A stretch of DNA of 32,969 nucleotides from an uncultured Clostridium sp. (GCA_948470875.1 CAOKQM010000010.1:1-32969), one strand, 5' to 3'. Shown: positions 24,948 to 32,935, counted from the stretch's first letter. Made by a program: numbers and translations. The notes: generated by a model not told the origin, from the letters alone.

Positions 24948-25180
24948 AAGTTAAATATTTTTTAACGTATATTTTAATCTTAATAAATTTCATTTCAGAA
25001 ATTTATAATCCCAAAACAGATTGATAGTTTATATTATATTCCCCAAAATAGTATAAGAACGAATAATTTTTAATGTACAAAATTTCTATAGTTCATTTAA
25101 GTGCCCCCAGCAGTTTAGAAAATGAACGGATTGATGCGTTAAAAATATTTAACTGTATTAAAAAAGGAAGGAGGGAGGCT
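24948..25180 (+). promoter_or_regulatory. Long 5' leader of the TasA/SipW-type operon
   Basis: About 230 transcribed bases without a supported gene. The leader contains AAATTT repeats near 24988-25003 and a hairpin GTTCATTT (25090-25097) with AAATGAAC (25118-25125) around a C-rich loop (GCCCCC). I do not recognise a known riboswitch. In-frame codons upstream of ATG 25181 are open from 25073, but without a Shine-Dalgarno; the CGG at 25124-25126 lies in this untranslated part. This stretch holds no other gene. Confidence 0.5.
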
Positions 25181-25813
25181 ATGGACAAAAAACAGAAGAC
25201 ATTATTGGTTTCGATTTTGATTGTTTTAATATTGATTGTGGTTTTAATAGGCTATACTTTTGCAAAATATTACTCGAATTATAATGGACAAGCAAGTGCG
25301 CAAATTGCAAAATGGAATTTTAAAGTAACAGATTGGAGTACTGAACAAACAGAACAGATTTCTTTGCTCAATACAGCCAATGTAGTTAGTTTAGAAGATG
25401 GAAAAATTGCCCCTGGAGCAAGTGGCCAGTTTGAGATTGAGTTAGATGCTACAGGGTCAGAAGTTGATGTAAAATATTATATTGAAGCAATTGAATCTGG
25501 AAATAAACCATCTAATTTGTTATTTAGTGTAAATAAGAATGGTGTGGCAAGCGGTGTTCAATATGCGTCATTACAAGAATTAGCAGAAGCTGAATTACTT
25601 GGTGTTATTGGGAAGTCTACAGAAAGAAAAATTGAAAATTTGCAAATTGTTTGGAATTGGCCATATGAAACAGGTGACAATATAGAGACAATTACAGCTG
25701 AAGATGGTGAAGATACAGAGGCAGGAACTGGAAATGTTGAAGGACAAGAAAATGTATTTGATTATTCATTTACATTAAAAGTAGTTGGTACACAAGCAAA
25801 GATAACAACATAA
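25181..25813 (+). CDS. TasA/camelysin-like secreted protein (SipW-type substrate)
   Basis: A 210-residue protein with an N-terminal signal segment (KKQKTLLVSILIVLILIVVL, then IGYTFAKYYS). The hydrophobic stretch followed by a T-F-A-K-Y motif is typical of SipW-dependent signal peptides in TasA-like proteins of Bacillota, which build biofilm fibres in Bacillus. The mature part is beta-rich and acidic, with GAS-GQFEIELDATGSEVDVKYYIE as in the camelysin fold. ATG 25181 follows GGAGGGAGG closely. The SipW-like peptidase gene downstream is the natural processing enzyme. Fibre formation is inference. Confidence 0.75.
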   Translation: MDKKQKTLLVSILIVLILIVVLIGYTFAKYYSNYNGQASAQIAKWNFKVTDWSTEQTEQISLLNTANVVSLEDGKIAPGASGQFEIELDATGSEVDVKYYIEAIESGNKPSNLLFSVNKNGVASGVQYASLQELAEAELLGVIGKSTERKIENLQIVWNWPYETGDNIETITAEDGEDTEAGTGNVEGQENVFDYSFTLKVVGTQAKITT

Positions 25814-25858
25814 AAATAAAAAAATAAAAATTATATCCAATTTAAAAACCTTATAAAA

Positions 25859-25891
25859 TTAGCAGAGAGAAAGAAATTAGCTCTCTGCTAA
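25859..25891 (+). other. Hairpin between the TasA-like and SipW-like genes
   Basis: Perfect 11-bp stem, TTAGCAGAGAG (25859-25869) with CTCTCTGCTAA (25881-25891), 11-base loop, without a T tail directly after it. It probably stabilises the upstream mRNA or causes partial termination, so that more substrate than peptidase is made. Confidence 0.65.
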
Positions 25892-25943
25892 GAATATTAA
25901 AATAAATATTTTTAGTAGAAAGCTAAAGAAAGGAGGAAGGCTT

Positions 25944-26432
25944 ATAAAAAAGATAATTCACCATAGTATATTAATTAGTTTGATGGTGGTTTTGATTTAT
26001 AGTTGTTATGCCAAATATATCCGAAAAGATGAGATGGTAAAATTGGGTGGTTATGGATTTTTAATCGTTTTAACCAAAAGTATGGAACCAACCATTCAAG
26101 AAAAAGAATTAATTATCATAAAAGAAGAGAAAATATATGATTTAGAGGAAATTGTTACTTATGTTGATATTTATGGGAATCTAGTGACACATAGAATTGT
26201 TCAAATTGATGAATATAGTTTTATTGCAAAAGGTGATGGCAATGAAATATCAGATTGTAATACAAATATAAAAAATATTCAAGGAAAAGTAATTTTTCAC
26301 TCAAAGATTTTAGGAATATTTATTTTGTATTATTTAAAATTTATTATCATTATTTATTTTGTTGTACTTCTAGGAGTGTGTTTTAAAAATAAATTAGAAA
26401 AGGAGATAAGTCATGAAAATAAGGAAAAATAG
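25944..26432 (+). CDS. sipW: SipW-like signal peptidase I, apparent ATA start
   Basis: A signal peptidase of the ER/archaeal type, as in SipW. The catalytic Ser is in TKSMEPTI and a His (VTHRIV) replaces the bacterial Lys; AKGDGNEISD is the third conserved box. It has an N-terminal hydrophobic anchor and a C-terminal membrane helix (YYLKFIIIIYFVVLLGVC). The only strong Shine-Dalgarno, AAAGGAGGAAGG (25929-25940), points to ATA 25944, giving IKKIIHHSILISLMVVLIYS, a normal anchor. No ATG, GTG or TTG lies in frame between the Shine-Dalgarno and TTG 25980 (ATG 25983 follows). So the start is probably ATA, or a weakly positioned TTG/ATG. It overlaps the next gene by 20 bases. It should process the neighbouring TasA-like proteins. 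Confidence 0.8.
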   Translation: MKKIIHHSILISLMVVLIYSCYAKYIRKDEMVKLGGYGFLIVLTKSMEPTIQEKELIIIKEEKIYDLEEIVTYVDIYGNLVTHRIVQIDEYSFIAKGDGNEISDCNTNIKNIQGKVIFHSKILGIFILYYLKFIIIIYFVVLLGVCFKNKLEKEISHENKEK

Positions 26433-26910
26433 TTTTATTATTTTGGTGAGTTTGATTGTAATTAGTATGAATAATATTAGTTTATCAAAATATCAGCAAA
26501 ATGCTAGTTGTAATGTGAATTCTCAAATAGCAAAAAGTGTTTTTATAGTAGAAAAAGACGAAAAAATAAATGAAATAATTAATCAAACTTCATTTCCAAT
26601 TGAATACAATTTTTCAATTTACAATTACAATGAAAATCAAGTAAATGAAGTGGAATTTGAATATGTGATTGAAATTCAATGTTCTACTGATTATTTTCCA
26701 GTAAGTTATGTATTATTTGATTGTGACAACAACACACAAATTGAATTAATAGAAGGAAAAACGAAACCAATGAAACTGGCAAAATTAATCAAAAAAAGCA
26801 GAAAATTCAAATTATATTTACAATGGAGAGAAATAGATGCAGATTTAACAGAAGAAGTTCAATTTAACTTAAAAGTTAGTGCATTACAAACAAAAGGAGG
26901 TGAAAAATAA
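26413..26910 (+). CDS. Second TasA-like secreted protein
   Basis: A 165-residue protein with a short signal segment (KNSFIILVSLIVISMNNISL, then SKYQQNA), again the hydrophobic-then-S/A-K-Y pattern of SipW substrates. The mature part is beta-rich (EYNFSIYNYNENQVNEVEFEY then VIEIQCS) with a few Cys. The gene begins inside the end of the SipW-like gene (20-base overlap), with AAGGAGATAAG upstream, so translation is coupled. It probably forms or anchors the same surface structure as the first TasA-like protein. Family assignment is by signal type and context. Confidence 0.6.
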   Translation: MKIRKNSFIILVSLIVISMNNISLSKYQQNASCNVNSQIAKSVFIVEKDEKINEIINQTSFPIEYNFSIYNYNENQVNEVEFEYVIEIQCSTDYFPVSYVLFDCDNNTQIELIEGKTKPMKLAKLIKKSRKFKLYLQWREIDADLTEEVQFNLKVSALQTKGGEK

Positions 26911-28056
26911 ATGAAACCAAAGAAAATTATAATGGGATTTATACTGTGTGGCATTCTATTAAAAAATCCTGTTTATGCAAAATATGTGTATTATCTAGAA
27001 GATACCATAATAAATTTAAGCAGAGATGCTAATTCTCCAGTTTGTCAAGTTAGTTATTCAACGCAAGAGTGGACAAATCAAAATGTTAGAATCACCATAA
27101 CAGCTAACAAAGAAATTGAACAGGTGAGTGGATTTGAGCTTTCAGAAGACAAAAAAGTATTAACGAAAGAAGTATCACAAAATGAAAGCGGAGTTCTTAA
27201 AATAAGAGATTTTTCTGGAAATGAGGCACAAGTAGAATATGAAGTTAGCAATATTGATAAAGAATTTCCCAAAATTATTGGTTGTGAAAATGGTGGAAAA
27301 TATCCAAAACCATTGAAATTAGATTATTCAGATAATGTGGAAATAAAAAATATCAGTGTTGATTTATATAGCAACAAATTACGTGTAAATTCAGAAAATG
27401 TTTATACAGATTCTTTTTATTATCAAGGAATAGATAGAACTCAAAATACCATTAGAGTTAATGTTATAACCCATCCATTAAATACGAAAAAATATAAATA
27501 TTTTGTTAATAATAAGTTATATGCAACAACAACAGATACATCCTACACTTTCACAGGATTAAATAAAGGAACCAATTATGTGTGGAAAGTTCAAGCTATT
27601 GATGGAACAGGAAAAGTATTAGATGAAATAAGTGGAAATAATGCTACCAGTTACTTTAATAGTTTAACTGCAAATAAAACACCAGAACGTTTTGTAGCAA
27701 CGTTTCATAATTTAGATACAGCTGTTTCAAAAGTAAGGTATGCTGTGTGGAATTATTATGATGAACCAAATAAAAGATGGTATGATAGTTCTATCAAAAA
27801 TAATAGAATAGCTGATATTACATGCATACCGTTTCATACATCTTTGTATCCTTCTTATGTTGTTCATGCATATTTATATAATGCAAAAGGTGAAGTATTG
27901 GATGTAGTAGGTTTTTCCATTGATTTCAAATCAAATTATATTCCACCAAACCATACAATCGATGTGTATCATCTAAATAAAGCAGGAGATTACCAAATTA
28001 TGGTAAGTGATTTAGCAGGAAATGAAACAATTTATTATATACAAGTAAAAGATTAG
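26911..28056 (+). CDS. Secreted protein with FnIII-like and GBS/Bsp-like repeat domains
   Basis: A 381-residue exported protein. The signal peptide is KKIIMGFILCGILLKNPVYA, then KYVYY, again with A-K-Y after the hydrophobic core. Residues about 40-130 form Ig-like beta segments (WTNQNVRITITANKEIEQV, DFSGNEAQVEYEVSNID). About 180-245 is FnIII-like (KYKYFVNNKLYATTTDTSYT, then FTGLNKGTNYVWKVQAID). About 255-380 resembles the GBS Bsp-like repeat (VRYAVWNYYDEPNKRWYD, HTSLYPSYVVHAYLY, GDYQIMVSDLAGNETIYYI). Likely cell-surface adhesion or fibre accessory. GGAGGTG precedes ATG 26911, the base after the previous stop; last gene of the operon. Confidence 0.7.
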   Translation: MKPKKIIMGFILCGILLKNPVYAKYVYYLEDTIINLSRDANSPVCQVSYSTQEWTNQNVRITITANKEIEQVSGFELSEDKKVLTKEVSQNESGVLKIRDFSGNEAQVEYEVSNIDKEFPKIIGCENGGKYPKPLKLDYSDNVEIKNISVDLYSNKLRVNSENVYTDSFYYQGIDRTQNTIRVNVITHPLNTKKYKYFVNNKLYATTTDTSYTFTGLNKGTNYVWKVQAIDGTGKVLDEISGNNATSYFNSLTANKTPERFVATFHNLDTAVSKVRYAVWNYYDEPNKRWYDSSIKNNRIADITCIPFHTSLYPSYVVHAYLYNAKGEVLDVVGFSIDFKSNYIPPNHTIDVYHLNKAGDYQIMVSDLAGNETIYYIQVKD

Positions 28057-28101
28057 ATGTAAAATTTATAAAAACTCTGTCAATAGTGCGAAAAAATTCC
28101 C

Positions 28102-28132
28102 CCTTTACTAGTTGGATACTAACTAACAAAGG
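28102..28132. repeat. Interrupted inverted repeat, unknown
   Basis: CCTTT-AC-TAGTT (about 28102-28113) pairs with AACTA-AC-AAAGG (about 28121-28132). The arms are matched including a symmetric 2-by-2 interruption. It has no T tail and no gene nearby. It may be a structured RNA or a mobile-element end. Confidence 0.45.
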
Positions 28133-28218
28133 AGACGTTTCTTTGGGCTCTAAGTAAGCGTAAATATATAGCAAATAAAATCAAGAGATCATCTAGACTT
28201 TTACTAAGGGCTAATTAA

Positions 28219-28255
28219 AAGGAATGAGCCCTGTAAATTACAGGATTCATTCCTT
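28219..28255. terminator. Long hairpin between converging genes
   Basis: Left arm 28219-28236 pairs with 28238-28255 over 18 positions with two mismatches, with almost no loop. It lies between the + operon and glmS (minus), suggesting a boundary or bidirectional stop, although neither side has a strong T run. Confidence 0.45.
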
Positions 28256-28328
28256 AATAGTAGTTCAATATAATCTTAATCAAAAAATGTCTAATTTTTT
28301 GGTTCACTTCAATTTTTTTATTTTTACA

Positions 28329-30168
28329 TTATTCAACTGTTACTGATTTTGCTAAATTTCTTGGTTTATCGACATCTAATCCTTTTTGTTTGGCAATATA
28401 ATAAGCAAAAAGTTGCAAAGGAAGAATTGACAAAATAGGAGCCAAAAAGGAATTCGTCTTAGGGACTTTAATGATTTTCGTAAAATTACAATTTTCCAAA
28501 TCCTGGTCAGTAATAATAAAAGTTGTGGCTCCACGAGTAATTACTTCTTGAATATTGCTAATCGATTTTTCAATTAATTCAGGAATTGTCAAAATTGAAA
28601 CAACCAATGTACCATTTTCAATCAAAGCAATTGGACCATGTTTTAATTCTCCACTACAAAATGCTTCTGAATGAATGTAGGAAATTTCTTTTAATTTTAA
28701 AGAACCTTCCATGGCTGTATGATAATCAGAGCCTCTGCCAAGAAAGAAGATATCTTCTTTTTGGTAAATTTCTTTTGCAAAATCTTCTATTTGTGTAACA
28801 TTAGACAAAAATTGTTCTGTTTTTACAGGCAATTCTAAAATTGCTTTTTTTAACTCTTTTACCAAATCTGACTTTTTTTCTAAAATTTCAGCAAAATACA
28901 TCACTAAAATAGCCAACAACGTGATTTGACAAGTATAGGCTTTCGTGGAAGCAACGGCAATTTCTGGTCCAGCATGTGTGTAAGTTACAAAATCTGCCTC
29001 GCGTGTAATAGAACTACCTTCTACATTGGAAATTGCAAGGGTAGTAGCACCTTTGGATTTAGCTAGTTTTAAAGCAGCAATTGTATCAGCTGTTTCACCA
29101 GATTGTGTAATAAAAATACATAATGTATTTTTATTGATGATAGGATTGCGATAACGAAATTCGGAAGCGATATCTACTTCGGTTGGAATTTGGCAAATTT
29201 GCTCCAACATTGTTTTTCCTGTTAAACCAGCATACATAGCAGTTCCACAAGCCACGATATAAATTTTTTGAAGGCTTGACAAAAATTCTTTTGTGAAATT
29301 TAATTCAGGAAACTGACATGGCTGATTTTCAACAATATGCGTGCCAATTGTTTCGCGAATTGCAGTTGGCTGTTCAAAAATTTCTTTTAACATAAAATCT
29401 GTATAACCATTTTTTTCAGTAGAAGTTGTTTTCCAGTCAATGGTTTCAAAACTTTTTTGGATGGAATTTAATTCATAATCATAAAATTCGATAGTGTTAT
29501 TTGTTAAAATTGCTAATTCATTGTCTTTTAACAAATAAAAATGACGGGTTGCTGACAAATAAGCTGGAATATCAGAACTAATGAAAAATTCACCATTTCC
29601 GCTTGCCAATAACAAGTGGACTATCTTTTCTAGCAACAATTAGATTTTCTGGAAAATAAGTTGAAATAATACCAATGGCATAACTTCCTTTTAACATGTT
29701 ACAAGTTTTGCTAACTGCTCTTAGAAAACCAGATTGCGTCTGACTTTTTTCCTGCTCAAAGTGATAATGAATTAAATTAGGAATGATTTCTGTATCAGTT
29801 TGTGATAAAAATTCATAACCATGATTACCTAAAAAACTTCTTAGTTCTTGATAATTTTCAATAATGCCATTATGTACCACAGAAAAAGTATGGGCATTAT
29901 CATTATGTGGATGAGAGTTCACAGAAGAAGGTTTTCCATGTGTTGCCCAACGTGTATGAGCAATTCCAATTGTTCCTTCTAAAGATTCTTTTTTTAGGAT
30001 ATTTTCTAATTCTTTTACTCTTCCTTTATTTTTAACTGTTTTCATAGTTTGCCCTTGTAAAACAGTAAGACCAGCTGAATCATAACCTCTATATTCAAGC
30101 TTTGAAAGTCCTTCTATTAAAATAGGTTGTGCTTTTTTATTTCCTATATATCCAACAATACCACACAT
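28329..30168 (-). CDS. glmS: Glucosamine-6-phosphate synthase, read through one +1 shift at CGG
   Basis: GlmS makes glucosamine-6-phosphate from fructose-6-phosphate and glutamine, feeding GlmU and peptidoglycan. ATG 30168 follows AAGGAGG. The glutaminase domain begins MCGIVGYIGNKKAQP with catalytic Cys2, then HTRWATHGKPSSVNSHPH. The zero frame ends at TGA (complement 29590-29592) after ARKDSPLVIGK. Skipping the C at 29601 restores GNGEFFISSDIPA, exactly as in the family. The two SIS isomerase domains follow, with VACGTAMYAG, SQSGETADT, SEAFCSGELKHGPIAL and the C-terminal NLAKSVTVE. The recoded length is 612 residues (family about 610). The 5' region is too short for a glmS ribozyme. Confidence 0.95.
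29599..29601 (-). other. +1 shift site, CGG in glmS
   Basis: Minus-strand zero-frame CGG after AAG (C at 29601). Skipping it gives GGA AAT GGT and the conserved GNGE of GlmS. The unshifted frame stops two codons after CGG. Confidence 0.9.
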
Positions 30169-30247
30169 AAAAACCTCCTTGGTATAAAAACTATATTTAT
30201 TATATTATATATGAATTGTGTTCATTTAGTGAAATTTAGAAAAAAAG

Positions 30248-30277
30248 TTAGACATAAAAGTAGGTGTGTGATATAAT
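30248..30277 (+). promoter_or_regulatory. Promoter of the DUF4153 gene
   Basis: TTAGAC (30248-30253), 18-base spacer, TATAAT (30272-30277) with TGTG upstream, divergent from glmS. TATAAT-like elements on the minus strand near 30190-30212 probably drive glmS. Confidence 0.7.
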
Positions 30278-30304
30278 TTTTTAAAAATGAGAAAAGGAGA
30301 AATT

Positions 30305-31942
30305 ATGAAAAAACTGAAAAATGTAATTACCAAAACAGCTAAAGAAATAAAACAAATGGTAAAAAAATTTCCACTTACTATGGGACTGATTTTATTTGTG
30401 ACTTTGCTATTGACCATAATGATTGACCAAAATTTTTCAAGCAAAACCAATGAAATTTTAGAAAAAATCTATTTGTTTTGCTTGATTGGGGGAATCGGAA
30501 CCTTTTTTACAGAAACTTTTTTTGCAAAAAAAACAAGTAAAATCATAAGTTATGTCGCAACTGCTATAATCGGTTTTGGTTTTATGGAAATCTTAACTTT
30601 GGATGCCTTAAAAAATGGCATTAGAATAGAAACCAGTTTGAGGTTTCTGGCTTGTTATGCAATGATTTTAATTCTAATTACTATTTACAAATCCATTCAA
30701 AATGTAAATTTGACCTGGAAAGAATATTTGTTTAAACTATTTCGAGACTTATTTCATATAACCATTACTTATATTATTTTAAATATTGGAATCCTTTTGG
30801 TAACAGCTATATTTGTGGAATTAATTTTAGAGGGAGAGCAGGGAAGCATTTTAGTTCGATTACTTACTTTGATATTTGGCTTATTTTATGTACCAGCCAT
30901 TATTTATAGTTTCGCAAGCATTTCAGAAAACCAAATTTCTAGTTTTATTAAAAACCTAATTTTATATGTTTTGTTGCCACTTGTCACAATTTCAATTACT
31001 ATTATTTATTTGTATATTGCAAAAATTATGGTATTAAAAGATATGCCACAAAACACAATTTATCGAATTTTGGCAGGTATTTTTATAGCAGGATTTCCTG
31101 TTTGGAATATGGCGCAAAATTTTGCAAAAGACAAAAAAATGATAGCCAAAATCACAAAGATTCTGCCATATTTATATACACCATTTATCGTATTGCAAAT
31201 GTATTCAATTGGAGTTAGAATGAGTGAGTTTGGTATTACACCAATGCGCTATATTTCGTGTTTATTTATAGTATTTGAAATTATTTGCCTTGTTTTGACA
31301 TTTTACAAAAAAAGTGAAAAAATAGCCCAGTTTTTGTTGTATGCAGCTGTAATTGTGCTAATTGGTTTTATCAGTCCATTACATTATGAAAATGTATCCA
31401 ATTGGAGTCAAAAGGGAATCCTAGAAAAAGTGATACCAGAAAATACGAATTTTGACGAATTATCCAAAAAAGACCAAAAACGTGTAGTTGGTGCTTATCA
31501 ATATTTAGCAGGTAATGAAAATCGTAAAAAATTGATTCCAGATTATTTGACAGAAGAAAACAAAAATAAAATTGAAGAGCAAGCTCGTTTCAATGCAAGA
31601 CATGGAAATTATCCAGAATATATTTCATTGGATTGTCAGCTAGAACTTGGTATTCAAGAGTATTCAAAAATTAGTTATGTACAAAGCAATTCCAAAAAAC
31701 AAAGTAAAATTGTAACTTTTGAAAACCTAGACCAAACTTTGGATTTAAGTGAAAAAATTGATGAAATAATCACTAAAAACGAAAATGTGGAGATTGATTT
31801 AGAAGAAGATTTTAAGGAAAATAATATCGTTAAAATAAGTGACACAGAAGACTTTTTTATTTCTAGTTTGCTTTTTAGCTATGAGCAAAATAGCAAAGAA
31901 ATTAATTATTTATCTGTACAAGGGTATCGATTGCAAAAATAG
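30305..31942 (+). CDS. DUF4153-type integral membrane protein
   Basis: A 545-residue membrane protein of unknown function. The N-terminal 360 residues contain about ten hydrophobic helices. The segment YTPFIVLQMYSIGVRMSEFG, then ITPMRYI, matches the signature of DUF4153 (RIxEYGxTPxRY), a family common in Bacillota. The C-terminal 170 residues are soluble and charged. ATG 30305 is chosen because AAAAGGAGAAATT precedes it at good spacing; ATG 30287 lacks a site. It is followed after 12 bases by an acetyltransferase gene. No enzymatic role can be assigned. Confidence 0.75.
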   Translation: MKKLKNVITKTAKEIKQMVKKFPLTMGLILFVTLLLTIMIDQNFSSKTNEILEKIYLFCLIGGIGTFFTETFFAKKTSKIISYVATAIIGFGFMEILTLDALKNGIRIETSLRFLACYAMILILITIYKSIQNVNLTWKEYLFKLFRDLFHITITYIILNIGILLVTAIFVELILEGEQGSILVRLLTLIFGLFYVPAIIYSFASISENQISSFIKNLILYVLLPLVTISITIIYLYIAKIMVLKDMPQNTIYRILAGIFIAGFPVWNMAQNFAKDKKMIAKITKILPYLYTPFIVLQMYSIGVRMSEFGITPMRYISCLFIVFEIICLVLTFYKKSEKIAQFLLYAAVIVLIGFISPLHYENVSNWSQKGILEKVIPENTNFDELSKKDQKRVVGAYQYLAGNENRKKLIPDYLTEENKNKIEEQARFNARHGNYPEYISLDCQLELGIQEYSKISYVQSNSKKQSKIVTFENLDQTLDLSEKIDEIITKNENVEIDLEEDFKENNIVKISDTEDFFISSLLFSYEQNSKEINYLSVQGYRLQK

Positions 31943-31954
31943 AAAGGGGAAAAT

Positions 31955-32509
31955 ATGACACAACAGGAAAAAATGGTAGCTGGACAAATGTATTATGCAG
32001 ATGACCAAAATTTGGCAAAACAAAGAGAACAAGCAAAAAGCTTGTGTTTTGAGTACAATCATTTGAAGCCGTCAGATTTGGAAAATAGGATAAACATCAT
32101 GAAAAAATTGCTTGGAAAAACCAAAAAAAATTTTTGGATTGAGCCAACATTTTGGTGTGATTATGGCTATAACATCGAAATTGGTGAAAATTTTTATGCC
32201 AACCATAATTTGGTGATATTAGATGGAAATCAAGTTAAATTTGGAGATCATGTATTGATTGGTCCAAATTGTGGATTTTATACAGCAGGTCATCCTTTGG
32301 ATTTTGAAATAAGAAATCAAGGGCTTGAATATGCTAAACCAATTGAAGTAGGAAGCAATTGTTGGTTTGGTGGAAATGTAGTTGTGCTGCCAGGTGTGAA
32401 AATTGGAAGTGGCTGTGTGATTGGAGCTGGAAGTGTTGTTACAAAAAATATTCCGCAGGGAAGTTTGGCATATGGAAATCCATGCAAAGTGCAGAAGAAA
32501 TTAAAATGA
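31955..32509 (+). CDS. Sugar O-acetyltransferase, maltose/galactoside type
   Basis: A 184-residue hexapeptide-repeat acetyltransferase that transfers acetyl from acetyl-CoA to a sugar hydroxyl. The N-terminal Mac domain MTQQEKMVAGQMYYADDQNL is typical of maltose acetyltransferases. The left-handed beta-helix follows (IEIGENFYANHNLVILD, IGPNCGFYTAGHPLD with catalytic His, IEVGSNCWFGGNVVVLPGVK, IGAGSVVTKNIPQGSLAYGNPCKV). AGAAAGGGG precedes ATG 31955. Its natural sugar is unknown. It ends in a bidirectional terminator. Confidence 0.92.
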   Translation: MTQQEKMVAGQMYYADDQNLAKQREQAKSLCFEYNHLKPSDLENRINIMKKLLGKTKKNFWIEPTFWCDYGYNIEIGENFYANHNLVILDGNQVKFGDHVLIGPNCGFYTAGHPLDFEIRNQGLEYAKPIEVGSNCWFGGNVVVLPGVKIGSGCVIGAGSVVTKNIPQGSLAYGNPCKVQKKLK

Positions 32510-32530
32510 ACTAACGTAAATTGATATGAG

Positions 32531-32569
32531 AAAAAAGCTGCTTGTCAATTTTCGACAAACAGCTTTTTT
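32531..32569. terminator. Bidirectional terminator
   Basis: AAAAAAGCTG-c-TTGTC (32531-32546) pairs with GACAA-a-CAGCTTTTTT (32554-32569). The A-run at one end and T-run at the other give a T tail on both strands, fitting the converging genes. Confidence 0.88.
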
Positions 32570-32575
32570 AGTATG

Positions 32576-32935
32576 TTAGAAATGCTGTGGTTGATATTCG
32601 AAAACTTCTACAGGAGAACAAATTAGAATAGATTCAACGTGTACAAATGAAGAAGTCAGTCCAAATTTAGAACAAATGCATAAAGCATTTTGAGAAGGAT
32701 TCATTTCGTAGAAATCAAAAAGCAGTTTTCCTTTTTGATAAATCACAAATTGGTAGTAGCCAAGAGAAGCTTTTTCGCATAATTCGGAATAAGTGGCGTT
32801 TTTTTGAAGCTTTCCGGGGAATTTGCATTTAATCGAATCTCCATATTTTTCAAGAAAAATGGTAAAGTTAGAATTAAGATTAAGTACATCCCAACCAGTT
32901 CCTTTTAGTAGTTTCCGTAATGTTTTTCTAAACAT
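32576..32935 (-). CDS. Small protein of unknown function with CGG at codon 7
   Basis: A 119-residue unrecognised protein. ATG 32935 has a good GGAAAGGAG upstream. It starts basic (MFRKTLRKLLKG) and continues as a mixed alpha/beta sequence with five Cys. No membrane segment or known motif was seen. Codon 7 (complement 32915-32917) is CGG, the same codon number as in the small gene at 5101-5334. A +1 shift there would end after MFRKTLGNY, so full-length protein requires CGG to be read as a triplet. Codon use (TCT, CTT, TAC, GCC) differs slightly from neighbouring genes, which may mean another origin. Coding is supported by the start site and length. Confidence 0.6.
   Translation of the reverse strand: MFRKTLRKLLKGTGWDVLNLNSNFTIFLEKYGDSIKCKFPGKLQKNATYSELCEKASLGYYQFVIYQKGKLLFDFYEMNPSQNALCICSKFGLTSSFVHVESILICSPVEVFEYQPQHF

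Noticed and set aside
25073..25180. Upstream extension of the TasA-like protein
   Set aside because: There is no Shine-Dalgarno at 25073 and the region contains the leader hairpin; ATG 25181 has an excellent site and starts a proper signal segment.
687..29601. The seven split genes as pseudogenes
   Set aside because: Each has only the CGG-associated break(s), with full motifs on both sides, normal total length and intact starts and stops. Several belong to normally essential pathways. Random decay would not use one codon.
687..29601. Sequencing or assembly error at GG
   Set aside because: All nine extra bases fall in codon phase and on both strands, while out-of-frame CGG is normal. Base-calling does not know the reading frame. 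Raw reads would still be the final check.
687..29601. CGG reassigned to another amino acid (Trp or Gln, as in some bacteria)
   Set aside because: Any triplet reading leaves the downstream sequence out of frame and soon reaches a stop. A one-base shift is needed.
687..29601. prfB-like slip (Shine-Dalgarno plus CTT-stop)
   Set aside because: Four sites have CTT before CGG, but GTT, GAA, TTG, TGC and AAG also occur, no stop codon is at the A site, and no consistent Shine-Dalgarno-like stimulator lies upstream.
30169..30286. glmS ribozyme upstream of glmS
   Set aside because: The gap to the divergent gene is too short and mostly A/T promoter sequence; no ribozyme core is seen.
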